Assembly (NCBI GenBank): GCA_905233645.1
Contig: CAJODZ010000026.1
Location: 1-35,417, forward strand
DNA length: 35,417 bases
Direction: 5' to 3'
Source of the DNA: an uncultured Synergistales bacterium
GTDB taxonomy: Bacteria > Synergistota > Synergistia > Synergistales > Aminobacteriaceae
Positions 9,781-19,470 of this stretch are shown here, one piece after another. The notes under the pieces are model-generated. The model made no database searches and was not told where the DNA came from. It saw only the letters and a program-made list of their open reading frames with translations. Made by a program: the position numbers and the translations under genes. Positions within the stretch are counted from its first letter, which is position 1, and each line of letters opens with the position of its first letter.

Positions 9781-10194
9781 GTGATTTTTATGACAATATT
9801 TTTAGCGTTTATAGCGATGAGTATATTTTTATACGGCTTATGGCAATGGGCGACGAGCGGTGCTGGTTTGTGGCGAATATTTCAACTTAGGCGCAACGCT
9901 CAATACATGACTAACGAAGAATTAAAACGCGCCGAAAAGGAGATACAAAAACTTGAAAGCAATACTGACCGGACTTTAGGTTTAAGCTTTAAAATTATTG
10001 GTACTGTAGCTCTTATAGTTTGGGCATTCTTGGGAATTACGACGGTGTTAAATATGTTTGGCGTAGATTTAATCGGTAACATGACATCACGCGCAAAAAT
10101 GTATTGGGCACAACCGGAAGTAAATTCTAAAAAGGCTGTTCAAAACCGCAGCAAAATGTTAAAAGATATGTCCTCAAAATTACGCAGACAGTAA
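9781..10194 (+). CDS. Small membrane protein of unknown function
   Basis: 137 aa, two TM segments, gaaggtga RBS, apparent operon with HAD and YyaL genes. Confidence 0.6.
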   Translation: MIFMTIFLAFIAMSIFLYGLWQWATSGAGLWRIFQLRRNAQYMTNEELKRAEKEIQKLESNTDRTLGLSFKIIGTVALIVWAFLGITTVLNMFGVDLIGNMTSRAKMYWAQPEVNSKKAVQNRSKMLKDMSSKLRRQ

Positions 10195-10236
10195 CGCAAA
10201 AAATTTTCTAAAATTTTTTAAAGAGGTGATTTAAAA

Positions 10237-10857
10237 ATTATTAAGCTTGCGATTTTTGACCATGATATGACTGTCGTAGATTCCAGTTATGCGATTATGG
10301 AAGGTTTTAATTATGTTGCTCGGACTGTCGGGCTGCCTGAAGTTGACCACGCAAAAACTATGGAATATATTGCGACACCCATTCAAGAAGCTGAATGGAT
10401 AACTTTATACCGTTCACAAAGTGAGAAGCTTGAACGTGAATTTATAAAGCCTTTTCCTGATACAATTTCGACGCTTGAAAATTTAAAAACTATGGGCGTT
10501 AAATTGGCTATGGCTTCAAATCGTGAAAACCCTATTTTAGTTTCAGAAAGGACGGGCTTAAAAAATTATTTCGATTTAATAGCTGGTGCGCGTGTTCCGT
10601 TTGGTGTTATAAATTACAAGCCTTCGCCCGATATGTTAATTAAGACGCTTGAATTTTTTAATATTCCTGCAGACGAAGCTGTTTACGTTGGAGATTCTGA
10701 AATTGATATTGAGACGGCTCACAATGCAAAAGTTCGGGCGGTTGGAATTACGAAAGGTAATTTTTCACACGAAGACTTTCAAAAAATGGGTGTGTGGTGC
10801 AGTATAGATAATCTCAGTGAATTATTAGAAATCGTTAAACGAGACGGGGAGTTTTAA
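10237..10857 (+). CDS. HAD-superfamily phosphatase, apparent ATT start
   Basis: HAD motif I (IIKLAIFDHDMTVVD) lies upstream of the first ATG (10267); MASNRENP motif II, KPSPDML and YVGDSEIDIETAHNA motifs III/IV. In-frame TAA at 10219-10221, no ATG/GTG/TTG between it and motif I; agaggtgat RBS about 8 nt before ATT 10237. Confidence 0.8.
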   Translation: MIKLAIFDHDMTVVDSSYAIMEGFNYVARTVGLPEVDHAKTMEYIATPIQEAEWITLYRSQSEKLEREFIKPFPDTISTLENLKTMGVKLAMASNRENPILVSERTGLKNYFDLIAGARVPFGVINYKPSPDMLIKTLEFFNIPADEAVYVGDSEIDIETAHNAKVRAVGITKGNFSHEDFQKMGVWCSIDNLSELLEIVKRDGEF

Positions 10858-10863
10858 CGTTTT

Positions 10864-13035
10864 ATGAGCGAGTTTGCTTTATCGTCCTACGGTGAATATT
10901 CTGAAGAAGTTAGCAATAACTCTCCGATACAACAAAAGAATGTATTTAGACCTGAGAATAAATTAGCTGAACAGACAAGCCCTTATTTATTACAGCAGGC
11001 TAATTCTCCCGTAGGTTGGTATTCATGGGGCAATGAAGCTTTTGAAATTGCTCGGCGCGAAGACAGACCAATATTTTTATCAATCGGTTATTCTTCAAGT
11101 CATTGGTGTCATGTAATGGATCGCGAATGCTTTTATGATTTAGAGGTTGCTGAATTATTAAACGATACTTGTATCCCCGTTAAAGTTGACAGAGAAGAAC
11201 GCCCCGACCTTGACGCTCTATTTATGGAAGTCTGTAAAGTCCAAAACGGGAGCGGAGGCTGGCCATTAAATATTTTATTGACACCTGAAGGACGGCCATT
11301 TTTTGCAACAACTTGGCTGCCAAAAAGGACATCGGGTCAAATGCCGGGTTTAACTGATATTTTGCCGCGTATAAAATGGTTATGGGTCATGCAACGTGAA
11401 GATATCGAACGCACAACGACTGATTTAGAAAATTTAATGAAGGCTCATTTAAATGAGATTGGCGGCATGCGTTCAGGAATTAAACTCGAAAATTTTGCGG
11501 CTCACGAAGCATTTTTAAAGTTGCGCAACTCTTTTGATGTTCAATGGGGCGGGTTTGGCGAAACTCCGAAAATCCCTGACATTCCGAAATTATTATTTTT
11601 ATTAAGATTTTCAAGCGATAATTCAGGAATGCACACGACAGCGTACGAACGTTATGATGCTTTTACGATGGTTGATATAACTTTACGTAGAATGTGGCGC
11701 GGCGGCATTCATGACCATTTAGGCGGAGGCTTTGCGAAATATGCTAACGACCAACGCTGGCTAATCCCTAATTTTGAAAAATTATTAAACGTTCAAGCGA
11801 TGTTATTGCTCACGGTTTCGATAGCACAAGAGATAAAGCCTAATCAATTTAACAAGATGATGGCAGAAGATTTAATCTCGTGTTTAGTCCGTGATTTTTG
11901 CGATGATAATTCTTACTCTCAAGGTTTCAGGACAGCGATTGATGCAGACACTCCCGAAGGCGAAGGGCAATATTATTTATGGACGGAGAACGAAATCAGA
12001 AATATTTTGCCGCAAGGAAGTGCAGGATTATTTTGTTCAGCTTATGCTGTTTTGCCTGGCGGAAATTTTATAACGGGGCTTTCAGGTTCGCAGATGAGCC
12101 AAAATATTTTATATGAGGCTTCATCAGTAACGGAACTTGCACGCCGGTATAATCTCAAAGGGAATGAAGTCGGAAGACGTTTATATGAGGCGCGAAAAAT
12201 TTTGCTTGACACTAGATTAAAGACGCGTGCGTTATTTTATGACGGCAAAATTTTAATGGACTGGAACGCTTTAATAACCGGTGCATTAGCGCGAGCGTCT
12301 GTAGTTTTTGATAATTCTGATTGGAAAGATATCGCGGAGCGGACGGCATTATTTTTACAGAAGAGCTTTAAAAATTCTAAGGGCGGTTATTTTCGCGTCT
12401 GGATTAACGGTAAAGCCAACACCGACGCTTTAGCATGTGATTACGCTGCTTTATTATGGGCATTAACGGAATTACACGCGGCCTGTAAAAAATTTAATTC
12501 GGGCGAAAAGCAATTAAATGACATTATGAAATTTGCACAGGAAATTGCGGACTTAATGCTTGAAAAATTTTCAGATGATAAGACCGGCGGTTTATATTTA
12601 ATGGCTGATACGGACGCAAATATTTTTTCACGTTTAAAATCTTGCGTTGACGGTGATACAGTTCCTGCGACAAATTCACTTGCAGCTATCGGGTTAAATG
12701 TTCTCGGTCAAATCTTAGAGGATAAAAAATACTCGGACGCTGCTAAAAAAATAATAGAATGTTTTTCGCGGCCAGCTGGCAGAAAAGCGATTGATTATGT
12801 CTCGTTAATCATTGCTGAAAGTTTATGGCAGCCCGTGAAAGTTAAACCAGTTAAAGCTAAATCAAAGCCCGATAATAATCAAGTTGACAACCTCGATGAT
12901 TTGCAACATGATAACGAGAATATAAATGCTAATCAGGACGAACAGCAGGCAACTTCAACGAGAACAGCTAGACGCGCAAGGGCTGAACGTACAAGGAGAA
13001 CAGCGGGGGCAAGAAGAACAGCGCGAACCCGTTAG
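10864..13035 (+). CDS. YyaL/DUF255 thioredoxin-fold plus glycosidase-fold protein
   Basis: NKLAEQTSPYLLQQANSPVGWYSWGNEAFEIARREDRPIFLSIGYSSSHWCHVMDRECF, GGSGGWPLNILLTPEGRPFFATTW-like region, FDPRWGGFG-like QWGGFGETPKIP, GGGFAKYANDQRWLIPNFEKLL. Arg/Thr-rich C-terminal tail. Confidence 0.9.
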   Translation: MSEFALSSYGEYSEEVSNNSPIQQKNVFRPENKLAEQTSPYLLQQANSPVGWYSWGNEAFEIARREDRPIFLSIGYSSSHWCHVMDRECFYDLEVAELLNDTCIPVKVDREERPDLDALFMEVCKVQNGSGGWPLNILLTPEGRPFFATTWLPKRTSGQMPGLTDILPRIKWLWVMQREDIERTTTDLENLMKAHLNEIGGMRSGIKLENFAAHEAFLKLRNSFDVQWGGFGETPKIPDIPKLLFLLRFSSDNSGMHTTAYERYDAFTMVDITLRRMWRGGIHDHLGGGFAKYANDQRWLIPNFEKLLNVQAMLLLTVSIAQEIKPNQFNKMMAEDLISCLVRDFCDDNSYSQGFRTAIDADTPEGEGQYYLWTENEIRNILPQGSAGLFCSAYAVLPGGNFITGLSGSQMSQNILYEASSVTELARRYNLKGNEVGRRLYEARKILLDTRLKTRALFYDGKILMDWNALITGALARASVVFDNSDWKDIAERTALFLQKSFKNSKGGYFRVWINGKANTDALACDYAALLWALTELHAACKKFNSGEKQLNDIMKFAQEIADLMLEKFSDDKTGGLYLMADTDANIFSRLKSCVDGDTVPATNSLAAIGLNVLGQILEDKKYSDAAKKIIECFSRPAGRKAIDYVSLIIAESLWQPVKVKPVKAKSKPDNNQVDNLDDLQHDNENINANQDEQQATSTRTARRARAERTRRTAGARRTARTR

Positions 13036-13073
13036 AAATATATTTTTATTAAAATTTTTAGGAGGTCATGATT

Positions 13074-15149
13074 TTGTTAAAAAAATTTTGCGGGGTTACG
13101 GGTGTTTTAATTTTAATTATTACATTCGCGGCCATGTCAAATAATCCGGTGCAAGCTTATGACGAAGGCTATCAATTTGATAACGTTTACTCTACACACG
13201 GATTACAAACTCAGTGGATGATTATCACTAAGAGCGGGACTACTGCTGGTAATTGGGCTTATGCTCTCAGCAATGATGAGGATACTACCCATACGTCCGT
13301 GCCTTTAAAAATTGCCGGTGATATCACAACTGAACGTTCAACTTTGAGCGTTTTAAATGGCCGTAACACTTTAAGCAATAATAATAGAGAGCTTGACGTT
13401 ATATTTTTAGTGTTATCCGGAAATGACCAGGAAGAAGCCGAAAACACGCTTGTGATTGATTTTTATCATTCGCCTGATGATGACGATGACGGAGAAGCGG
13501 TAACACCTGATGTTTCAGCCGGTACACTTCCTTATTATGTAGTTCGCAAAACTCCTCAAAATGGAACTTTAGACGATAGTAACGGTACTGGCAAAGAATA
13601 TAACTTATATTTTCAAAGACAGTCAGCTGCAGAATTTGGAAGTACACGCAGCAGCATGATATTCTCACAAATTCCGACTGATAGTTATCCTTCTACGCCT
13701 TCACAGACGACGTATATCCCTTTTGTCCTTGCGAATGTAAATGGTACGACAGCATCAAATCAGCCTTTAATCTTTAATACGATTTTGCGCAATAACAGAA
13801 GTACTAATCGCGGCGAGATAGTTGCTTACGACCGTTTTACATGGACAGTCGAAGAAGCCAAAACTCAATCTGAAAATACGCCTTGGGTGTTCGTCCCTGT
13901 AAGTTCTTTAACGTGGAGCAATAATAACGGTGAGAAAATTCCTTATTATTTAACAACTAAGCTCACAAATAGAACAGGCGTTAGATATGGAACATACCCG
14001 TATGATTATCCGACGATAACACCTCATCACTGGGAATTTGATTTGCCTAAATTAAGCGATTACGATAAATTACCCTCAAAATTTTATTTACATGAATTGA
14101 GCCACGCTGCACCAGGTTTAACGAGTGTTTATATATCAAATATAGACATGAACACCGTAACACCAGAAATTATGCAGTTATACCCTGTTGATCCGCCAAC
14201 ACCATATAATCCGTTGTCTTTAAAAATCAGATACAGGCCGGTTTATGGTTACAGTGTTGGTGAAGCGGAAGGGACTAGCAGCTCATCATCGACACCAGTC
14301 CCATACAGAATTACAGCATTTACTCCGCGCGCAGTGAGTTCAAGTTTTTATGAGACAGTCGCCGCAAAAATGAAAAAGAAGACATCTTCAACCTATGACA
14401 CTATCTTAGTTCCAGAAACCGCAGGTTTTTTCTCAGCTGGCGATGTTACTCCTGATTACATTTCGAGCGGTGTTTATTGTTCATTTGCAGTAAGTAAGAC
14501 AATCCCCGGCAATTATCGTCAAACAGGTTACGAAGGCATGTTACCGGTTGTTGTAACGTTCAATATTCCGGCCAGCAAGCTTGATAACTGGAACGATATG
14601 TTAACTCAATGGCATAACAACGACGGTTTATCAATCATCAAAACATATTTCAGAAATCGTTATACAGTCGGTTTATTAAGTTCTAACAACGGCAATAACG
14701 CCAACATGTTTTTAGACTTAGTTAAACGCATTGAGGAAGAACATAGCGATGATTGGACGGATTACATAAAAGTATTTTTAGACGAAGACCGCGAAGTTAT
14801 GACCGTAAGTTTTATAGTGTTATTGCTTGACGGTACGAGCGATGGAACTAATCCGGCTACGGGCATTGTTACGGACGAAACGCCCTCAGAATGGATACAG
14901 ACGAATAAATTTGTTGCGATTAGAGACGGTTTAGCAAATAACAAATGGGAAATGACATTTTTTATCGCTCCGGCAAATTACACTATTTCGGGCAATCAGC
15001 AAACCAACTCAACAGACCACACTAATACTAATCCAGGCAGCTCTGGTGGCGGCGGTGGCGGTTGTAATTTTGGCTTTATAGGTTCTTTAGCAGCTATGTT
15101 AATTATTTTTGGCGCAAGCTATTCACATAAAAAGGCAGGTAATTTTTAA
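13074..15149 (+). CDS. Secreted protein with Synergist-CTERM sorting tail
   Basis: Signal peptide, no recognised central domain, C-terminus GSSGGGGGGCNFGFIGSLAAMLIIFGASYSHKKAGNF. TTG 13074 favoured over ATG 13068, which is only 2 nt from the aggagg RBS. Confidence 0.8.
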   Translation: MLKKFCGVTGVLILIITFAAMSNNPVQAYDEGYQFDNVYSTHGLQTQWMIITKSGTTAGNWAYALSNDEDTTHTSVPLKIAGDITTERSTLSVLNGRNTLSNNNRELDVIFLVLSGNDQEEAENTLVIDFYHSPDDDDDGEAVTPDVSAGTLPYYVVRKTPQNGTLDDSNGTGKEYNLYFQRQSAAEFGSTRSSMIFSQIPTDSYPSTPSQTTYIPFVLANVNGTTASNQPLIFNTILRNNRSTNRGEIVAYDRFTWTVEEAKTQSENTPWVFVPVSSLTWSNNNGEKIPYYLTTKLTNRTGVRYGTYPYDYPTITPHHWEFDLPKLSDYDKLPSKFYLHELSHAAPGLTSVYISNIDMNTVTPEIMQLYPVDPPTPYNPLSLKIRYRPVYGYSVGEAEGTSSSSSTPVPYRITAFTPRAVSSSFYETVAAKMKKKTSSTYDTILVPETAGFFSAGDVTPDYISSGVYCSFAVSKTIPGNYRQTGYEGMLPVVVTFNIPASKLDNWNDMLTQWHNNDGLSIIKTYFRNRYTVGLLSSNNGNNANMFLDLVKRIEEEHSDDWTDYIKVFLDEDREVMTVSFIVLLLDGTSDGTNPATGIVTDETPSEWIQTNKFVAIRDGLANNKWEMTFFIAPANYTISGNQQTNSTDHTNTNPGSSGGGGGGCNFGFIGSLAAMLIIFGASYSHKKAGNF

Positions 15150-15152
15150 ATC

Positions 15153-18100
15153 ATGACGAAAAAATTTTTACTCGCTTTAATATTCATTCTTAGTGTTGCT
15201 TCAATCTCTTTTGCCGCAACAGCAACAAGAACGCCGGGAGTTTATGAAGTTCCTTCAACGATTGAAATTCCCGACCCTGATGACCCCGACGCAGACCCTA
15301 CGGAATTTGAATTAAACTCAATCGCGGATGCTATAGACTTTGCCAATAATCAAGAGGAAGAGCCTCCGGCAAGCGTTACGATTACTCTTGTATCAGGGTA
15401 TGACATAACAGGCGATGAAGAATTAGACACAAGCGATTTTAACGGCATTGTTAGGATTAACGGCTCTGTTCCTACAGTTACGGACGCCAGACATTACACG
15501 ATAAACGGCGGTCAAATCGTCTTTTCAAACGTATCATTTAACGGTAATGGTACTGGAGGCGGTGTAGTCATTAACTCGGGAGCGGAGGTAAGTTTTGACA
15601 ACGGCACTCGTTTTAATAGAAATTACGCCTCTGAATTAGATGACCCGCGCGGCGGAGCTTTATATATTTATGACGGCGGAACTGTTAATTTAGGAAATTG
15701 TACTTTTTCAAACAATACAGCTCATGCCGGAGGAGCAATTTTTAACGCAGGAACTTTGAATTTTAACGGTTCAGCAAGTTTTTCAAACAATACAGCGGAC
15801 GGCGAAGAACCTGACCCTGACGCAGACCCCGATGACGACGATGACTCATATCCTGGTTACGGCGGTGCGATTTACTCAACAAAAGAGTTAAATATTAACA
15901 ACGGCACATTTTCAAGTAACAGAGGACTTATGGGAGCGGCTGTTTATGCAACTGCTAACATCACGATTAACGGCGGAACTTTCACGAGCAACGGTACTAA
16001 TTCAACAATCACTACCACTAACGGCGGCGTTGCATATTGCACAGGAACATTAACAGTAAACGGCGGTACGTTTTCAAGCAATACAGCAACTAACGGCGGC
16101 GTTATTTCCGGTGCAAATTTGGCAGTTAATGGCGGTACGTTCTCACAAAATAATGCTGATTTAGGCGGAGCTGTTTATAGTACTTCGTCAATGACAATCG
16201 GCGCAGGAACTTTCTCAAACAACACGGCTAATCAGGGCGGTGCGGTTTATGCTTCAGCGGCTATCACAGTCAATAACGGAACTTTTTCGGGCAATACAGC
16301 AACTCGCGGCGGAGCAATCCTTTCAACTACAACTGTAACAATCAGCGGCGGAACGTTTGATAAAAACTCAGCAACCGGTACGACAGCTTTTGACCCCGAA
16401 GATACAGACGTTGACGGCGACGGAGGCGGAGCGGTTTATGCTAATTCAATCGTTGTGAACGGAGACGCTGTTTTTACATCGAATACTGCTGATGAAGAGG
16501 CTGGCTCAGGCGGTGCGTTATGTTCGTTATCGAATTTAAATATCAGTGCTGGAACTTTCGGCGAGACTTCACAAAACGGTAACAGTGCTAAAGACGGCGG
16601 AGCTGGTTTTGCTAAAGCTAGTGCGACAATCAGCGGCGGTTCATTTAATTACAACAAGGCCGGAATTGCGGACGAAGGTAACGGAGGAGCTATTTACGCA
16701 GGAAATAATATTACAGTTACGGGCGGAACGTTCACAGGCAATAACGTCAACGGCTCAACTGAGAACCATTTCGGCGGCGCGCTTTATGCTGGGACTAACG
16801 TAACTTTAAACGGCACAATGTTATTCAAAGAGAATATTGCGGATAACGGTTTTGGCGGAGCTATATATGCTGAACGTCGAATTTCAAATACTACCGGCCT
16901 CCCGATGTTTCAGGGCAACGAGGCTCATGCTGGCGGTGCGGTTTACTCTCCATATACCGGAACTGGCTCAAATTACGCTGTAAGTATGGTTAATGCCTCT
17001 TTTGATAAAAACTTATCAACAACGACCGGCGGAGCTGTTCACACTGAAGGCATTGCGAATTTTTCAAACAGCACTTTCACGGCTAACGAAGCTGGTACAT
17101 TTGGCGGCGGAATTTATGCTAACGGCCATGTAATTATTTTTGAATGCACGTTTGGCGGTTCGGGAACAACTTCAGGACTTGGAAATATTGCGGCGGCTTC
17201 TGGCGGTGGTATTTACACTCAAGGTTCAGGCACGAGCTACATTCAAAATAGCGCGTTCGTCCAAAATTCAGCGTTAAGAGGCGGAGCGGTAGCGTTAAGC
17301 AGTCCTCCGACAGCCGGAACACCAACGACAGACCTTCACACGATTTTAGTACAGCGTTGTTACTTTGGTTCTAATACAGCAACGAATGAAGGCGGAGCGT
17401 TAAGATTAGACGGTTATTCATCTCAAGTTTTGCAATGTACATTTGAAGAGAACAGGAATACAACGGGAGCTACAACACTTGAAGGCGGAGCGGCTTATTT
17501 AGCATCTCAAAGGATTGTTACAGCGAACTGTACTTTTTATAATAATTCAGCACCTTCAAGCACCGGCGGAGCTTTACACATCACGAGTGCCGGTTCTCAA
17601 TCGTTTGCAGCAATTTTAATGAATACTTTTGTAGGCAATAAAGTCGGTTCAGGAATGGGCGGAGGAATTTATTTAGACCGTTCCACAGGTATGACAATGT
17701 TTGGAAATTTAATGGTCAATAACACTGCCGGTACAGCTTCAGGGAAGGACGTATTTGTAAATTCCGGCGTAATCAGCTCAGGCGGTTATAACATTCTTAC
17801 GGACTTTGGTTTAATGTCATCAGGACGGCCAAGCTCATTCTCATGGTATATATCGCCTTCGGTAACCGGAGATGCTGAATTAGATTCTTTTGACGCGGAT
17901 TATTTAACGGGCGACTTTTTCACGACACCGATTAGTAAAGCAAATGCCAGTTATAACGTCGGGGCTAACACTGGTTATTCATTATGGGTATTAGCATTAA
18001 GACCGAGTACAGATGAAGCACCGAATATAGCATTAGGTTTTGCTTCCGGTGTAGCGTCGCGTCAATATTTTAATAATTACGGGCTTGAATATGTTGACGG

Positions 18101-19340
18101 TATTGATAACTCAAGGCCAAGCTCTCATCGTTGGGACACAGGCGCGCACCAATTATCGACAAAGATTGGCGAGGGCGGCGATGATGACGATGACGATACA
18201 GGATATTTAACTAAGATAAAAATTAGCGGCCTTCCTGCAACATTATGCTATGTCGGACAAACAACGAGTTTAGTTGTCAAGGGATATGACCAGGCAAATA
18301 GGCTATTAGGCAACGTAGCTGTAACTTGGTCAGTAAATCCGGGCGGTTATATTGAAATTGATGATAACACGGGCAATATTTATATTTACAGAGCTACAGC
18401 AGACAACGCATACGTAACAATTACAGCGACTGCTGCGAATGGGCTTACTGCTTCAACGAGGCTTTATATTCGCGAAGACGACGCTACAGGAACGAACTTA
18501 GCACCCAAAATTTGGAATATTATTTATGAATACATAAAGGATAGCGAAAGTAAATTAACGGTTGATACATCAACAACAACCGCAAGCATTGCAAGTGAAA
18601 CGTTTCAAAGTGAGTTTACTAATTTATGGTCAAGCACAGGGCAGTTAGCAACAATTTCCGATAATGATGATTTTGAATTAACTTCTAATCCGTCAACTAT
18701 CACAAACTCTGACGGCGATACAAGCGTAAAATCAGGCGTTGAAGTTTTTGTGAGTGGGTGTTCTGAAGGTGATATATTGCCTCTAGTTTATTCATGGAGT
18801 TTCGATGAGGACAATATAGCTCAATTAACATGGTCATCAGGTACGGCTAACGCTTCTATAGCTACGACAATGGACACTTTTAAAAATGTTTTTACGGCTG
18901 CTTTTCAAGATTACAACGGTAAAAATATTCCTGTAATAGGCTCAGGCGGCGTAAGTTTTGAAGATGCCGTAAACGCAGGTGCTTTTTACGTACAAGAAAA
19001 TAGCGGTTCAGTAACGGGATTAACTTTTTATTTGAAGGCTTATATTGCAAACGTCGCAGCAAATACAAATTCACAGCTTGTTACGATTGATGACGGCTCG
19101 AAAATTTTAATTGTTCCCGACGGTTTAAGCGATGAAAATATTGCTGGCTCGATGTTTTTATTGAAAAAAGCTAACACTTCAGGAGCTAGCGACAGCAACC
19201 CAACCACTCCAAGCGATAACGATAACAATAAAAATTCCAAAGACGAAGGCTCAGGCGGTGGTGGCGGCGGCGGTTGTAATTTAAATTTTGCCGGAATGTT
19301 AGGAATTTGCTTACTTGCTGTTTTTATAAAACGCAGATAA
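15153..19340 (+). CDS. Large Pmp-type right-handed beta-helix surface protein with BIG2-like domain and Synergist-CTERM tail
   Basis: 1395 aa, signal peptide, many GGA(I/V)-x-FxxN repeats (GGAVYASAAITVNNGTFSGNTATRGGAI), BIG2-like segment near residue 1020, C-terminus GSGGGGGGGCNLNFAGMLGICLLAVFIKRR. Confidence 0.9.
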   Translation: MTKKFLLALIFILSVASISFAATATRTPGVYEVPSTIEIPDPDDPDADPTEFELNSIADAIDFANNQEEEPPASVTITLVSGYDITGDEELDTSDFNGIVRINGSVPTVTDARHYTINGGQIVFSNVSFNGNGTGGGVVINSGAEVSFDNGTRFNRNYASELDDPRGGALYIYDGGTVNLGNCTFSNNTAHAGGAIFNAGTLNFNGSASFSNNTADGEEPDPDADPDDDDDSYPGYGGAIYSTKELNINNGTFSSNRGLMGAAVYATANITINGGTFTSNGTNSTITTTNGGVAYCTGTLTVNGGTFSSNTATNGGVISGANLAVNGGTFSQNNADLGGAVYSTSSMTIGAGTFSNNTANQGGAVYASAAITVNNGTFSGNTATRGGAILSTTTVTISGGTFDKNSATGTTAFDPEDTDVDGDGGGAVYANSIVVNGDAVFTSNTADEEAGSGGALCSLSNLNISAGTFGETSQNGNSAKDGGAGFAKASATISGGSFNYNKAGIADEGNGGAIYAGNNITVTGGTFTGNNVNGSTENHFGGALYAGTNVTLNGTMLFKENIADNGFGGAIYAERRISNTTGLPMFQGNEAHAGGAVYSPYTGTGSNYAVSMVNASFDKNLSTTTGGAVHTEGIANFSNSTFTANEAGTFGGGIYANGHVIIFECTFGGSGTTSGLGNIAAASGGGIYTQGSGTSYIQNSAFVQNSALRGGAVALSSPPTAGTPTTDLHTILVQRCYFGSNTATNEGGALRLDGYSSQVLQCTFEENRNTTGATTLEGGAAYLASQRIVTANCTFYNNSAPSSTGGALHITSAGSQSFAAILMNTFVGNKVGSGMGGGIYLDRSTGMTMFGNLMVNNTAGTASGKDVFVNSGVISSGGYNILTDFGLMSSGRPSSFSWYISPSVTGDAELDSFDADYLTGDFFTTPISKANASYNVGANTGYSLWVLALRPSTDEAPNIALGFASGVASRQYFNNYGLEYVDGIDNSRPSSHRWDTGAHQLSTKIGEGGDDDDDDTGYLTKIKISGLPATLCYVGQTTSLVVKGYDQANRLLGNVAVTWSVNPGGYIEIDDNTGNIYIYRATADNAYVTITATAANGLTASTRLYIREDDATGTNLAPKIWNIIYEYIKDSESKLTVDTSTTTASIASETFQSEFTNLWSSTGQLATISDNDDFELTSNPSTITNSDGDTSVKSGVEVFVSGCSEGDILPLVYSWSFDEDNIAQLTWSSGTANASIATTMDTFKNVFTAAFQDYNGKNIPVIGSGGVSFEDAVNAGAFYVQENSGSVTGLTFYLKAYIANVAANTNSQLVTIDDGSKILIVPDGLSDENIAGSMFLLKKANTSGASDSNPTTPSDNDNNKNSKDEGSGGGGGGGCNLNFAGMLGICLLAVFIKRR
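15640..17740 (+). repeat. Degenerate coding repeats of the beta-helix domain
   Basis: Recurring ggcgga-gc-gtttatgc and ggcggaac(g/t)tttc DNA units encoding GGAVY...GTF(S/T)xN. Confidence 0.8.
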
Positions 19341-19369
19341 AATTAAAATTTGTCAAGATCCTTTTTATT

Positions 19370-19399
19370 GCGGGCTTCCTTCGGGAAGTCTGCTTTTTT
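19370..19399 (+). terminator. Intrinsic terminator of the beta-helix gene
   Basis: 10-bp stem GCGGGCTTCC-TTCG-GGAAGTCTGC (two G.T wobbles) with a cUUCGg tetraloop, followed by T6. Confidence 0.9.
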
Positions 19400-19455
19400 A
19401 TCATTAACTGGCAAGAAGACTCCCACTTCTTCAAGTGGGAGATGAATTGCCTGTA

Positions 19456-19464
19456 TGGTATAAT
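19456..19464 (+). promoter_or_regulatory. Extended -10 promoter for the omegaRNA-like transcript
   Basis: TGGTATAAT = TGnTATAAT at 19456-19464; no good -35 seen. Confidence 0.45.
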
Positions 19465-19470
19465 ACCGCG

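Noticed and set aside
15640-17740. Dense short repeats that could suggest a CRISPR or minisatellite array
   Set aside because: Repeats are degenerate, in frame and encode beta-helix GGA/FxxN units of the 1395-aa protein; no constant repeat/spacer pattern.
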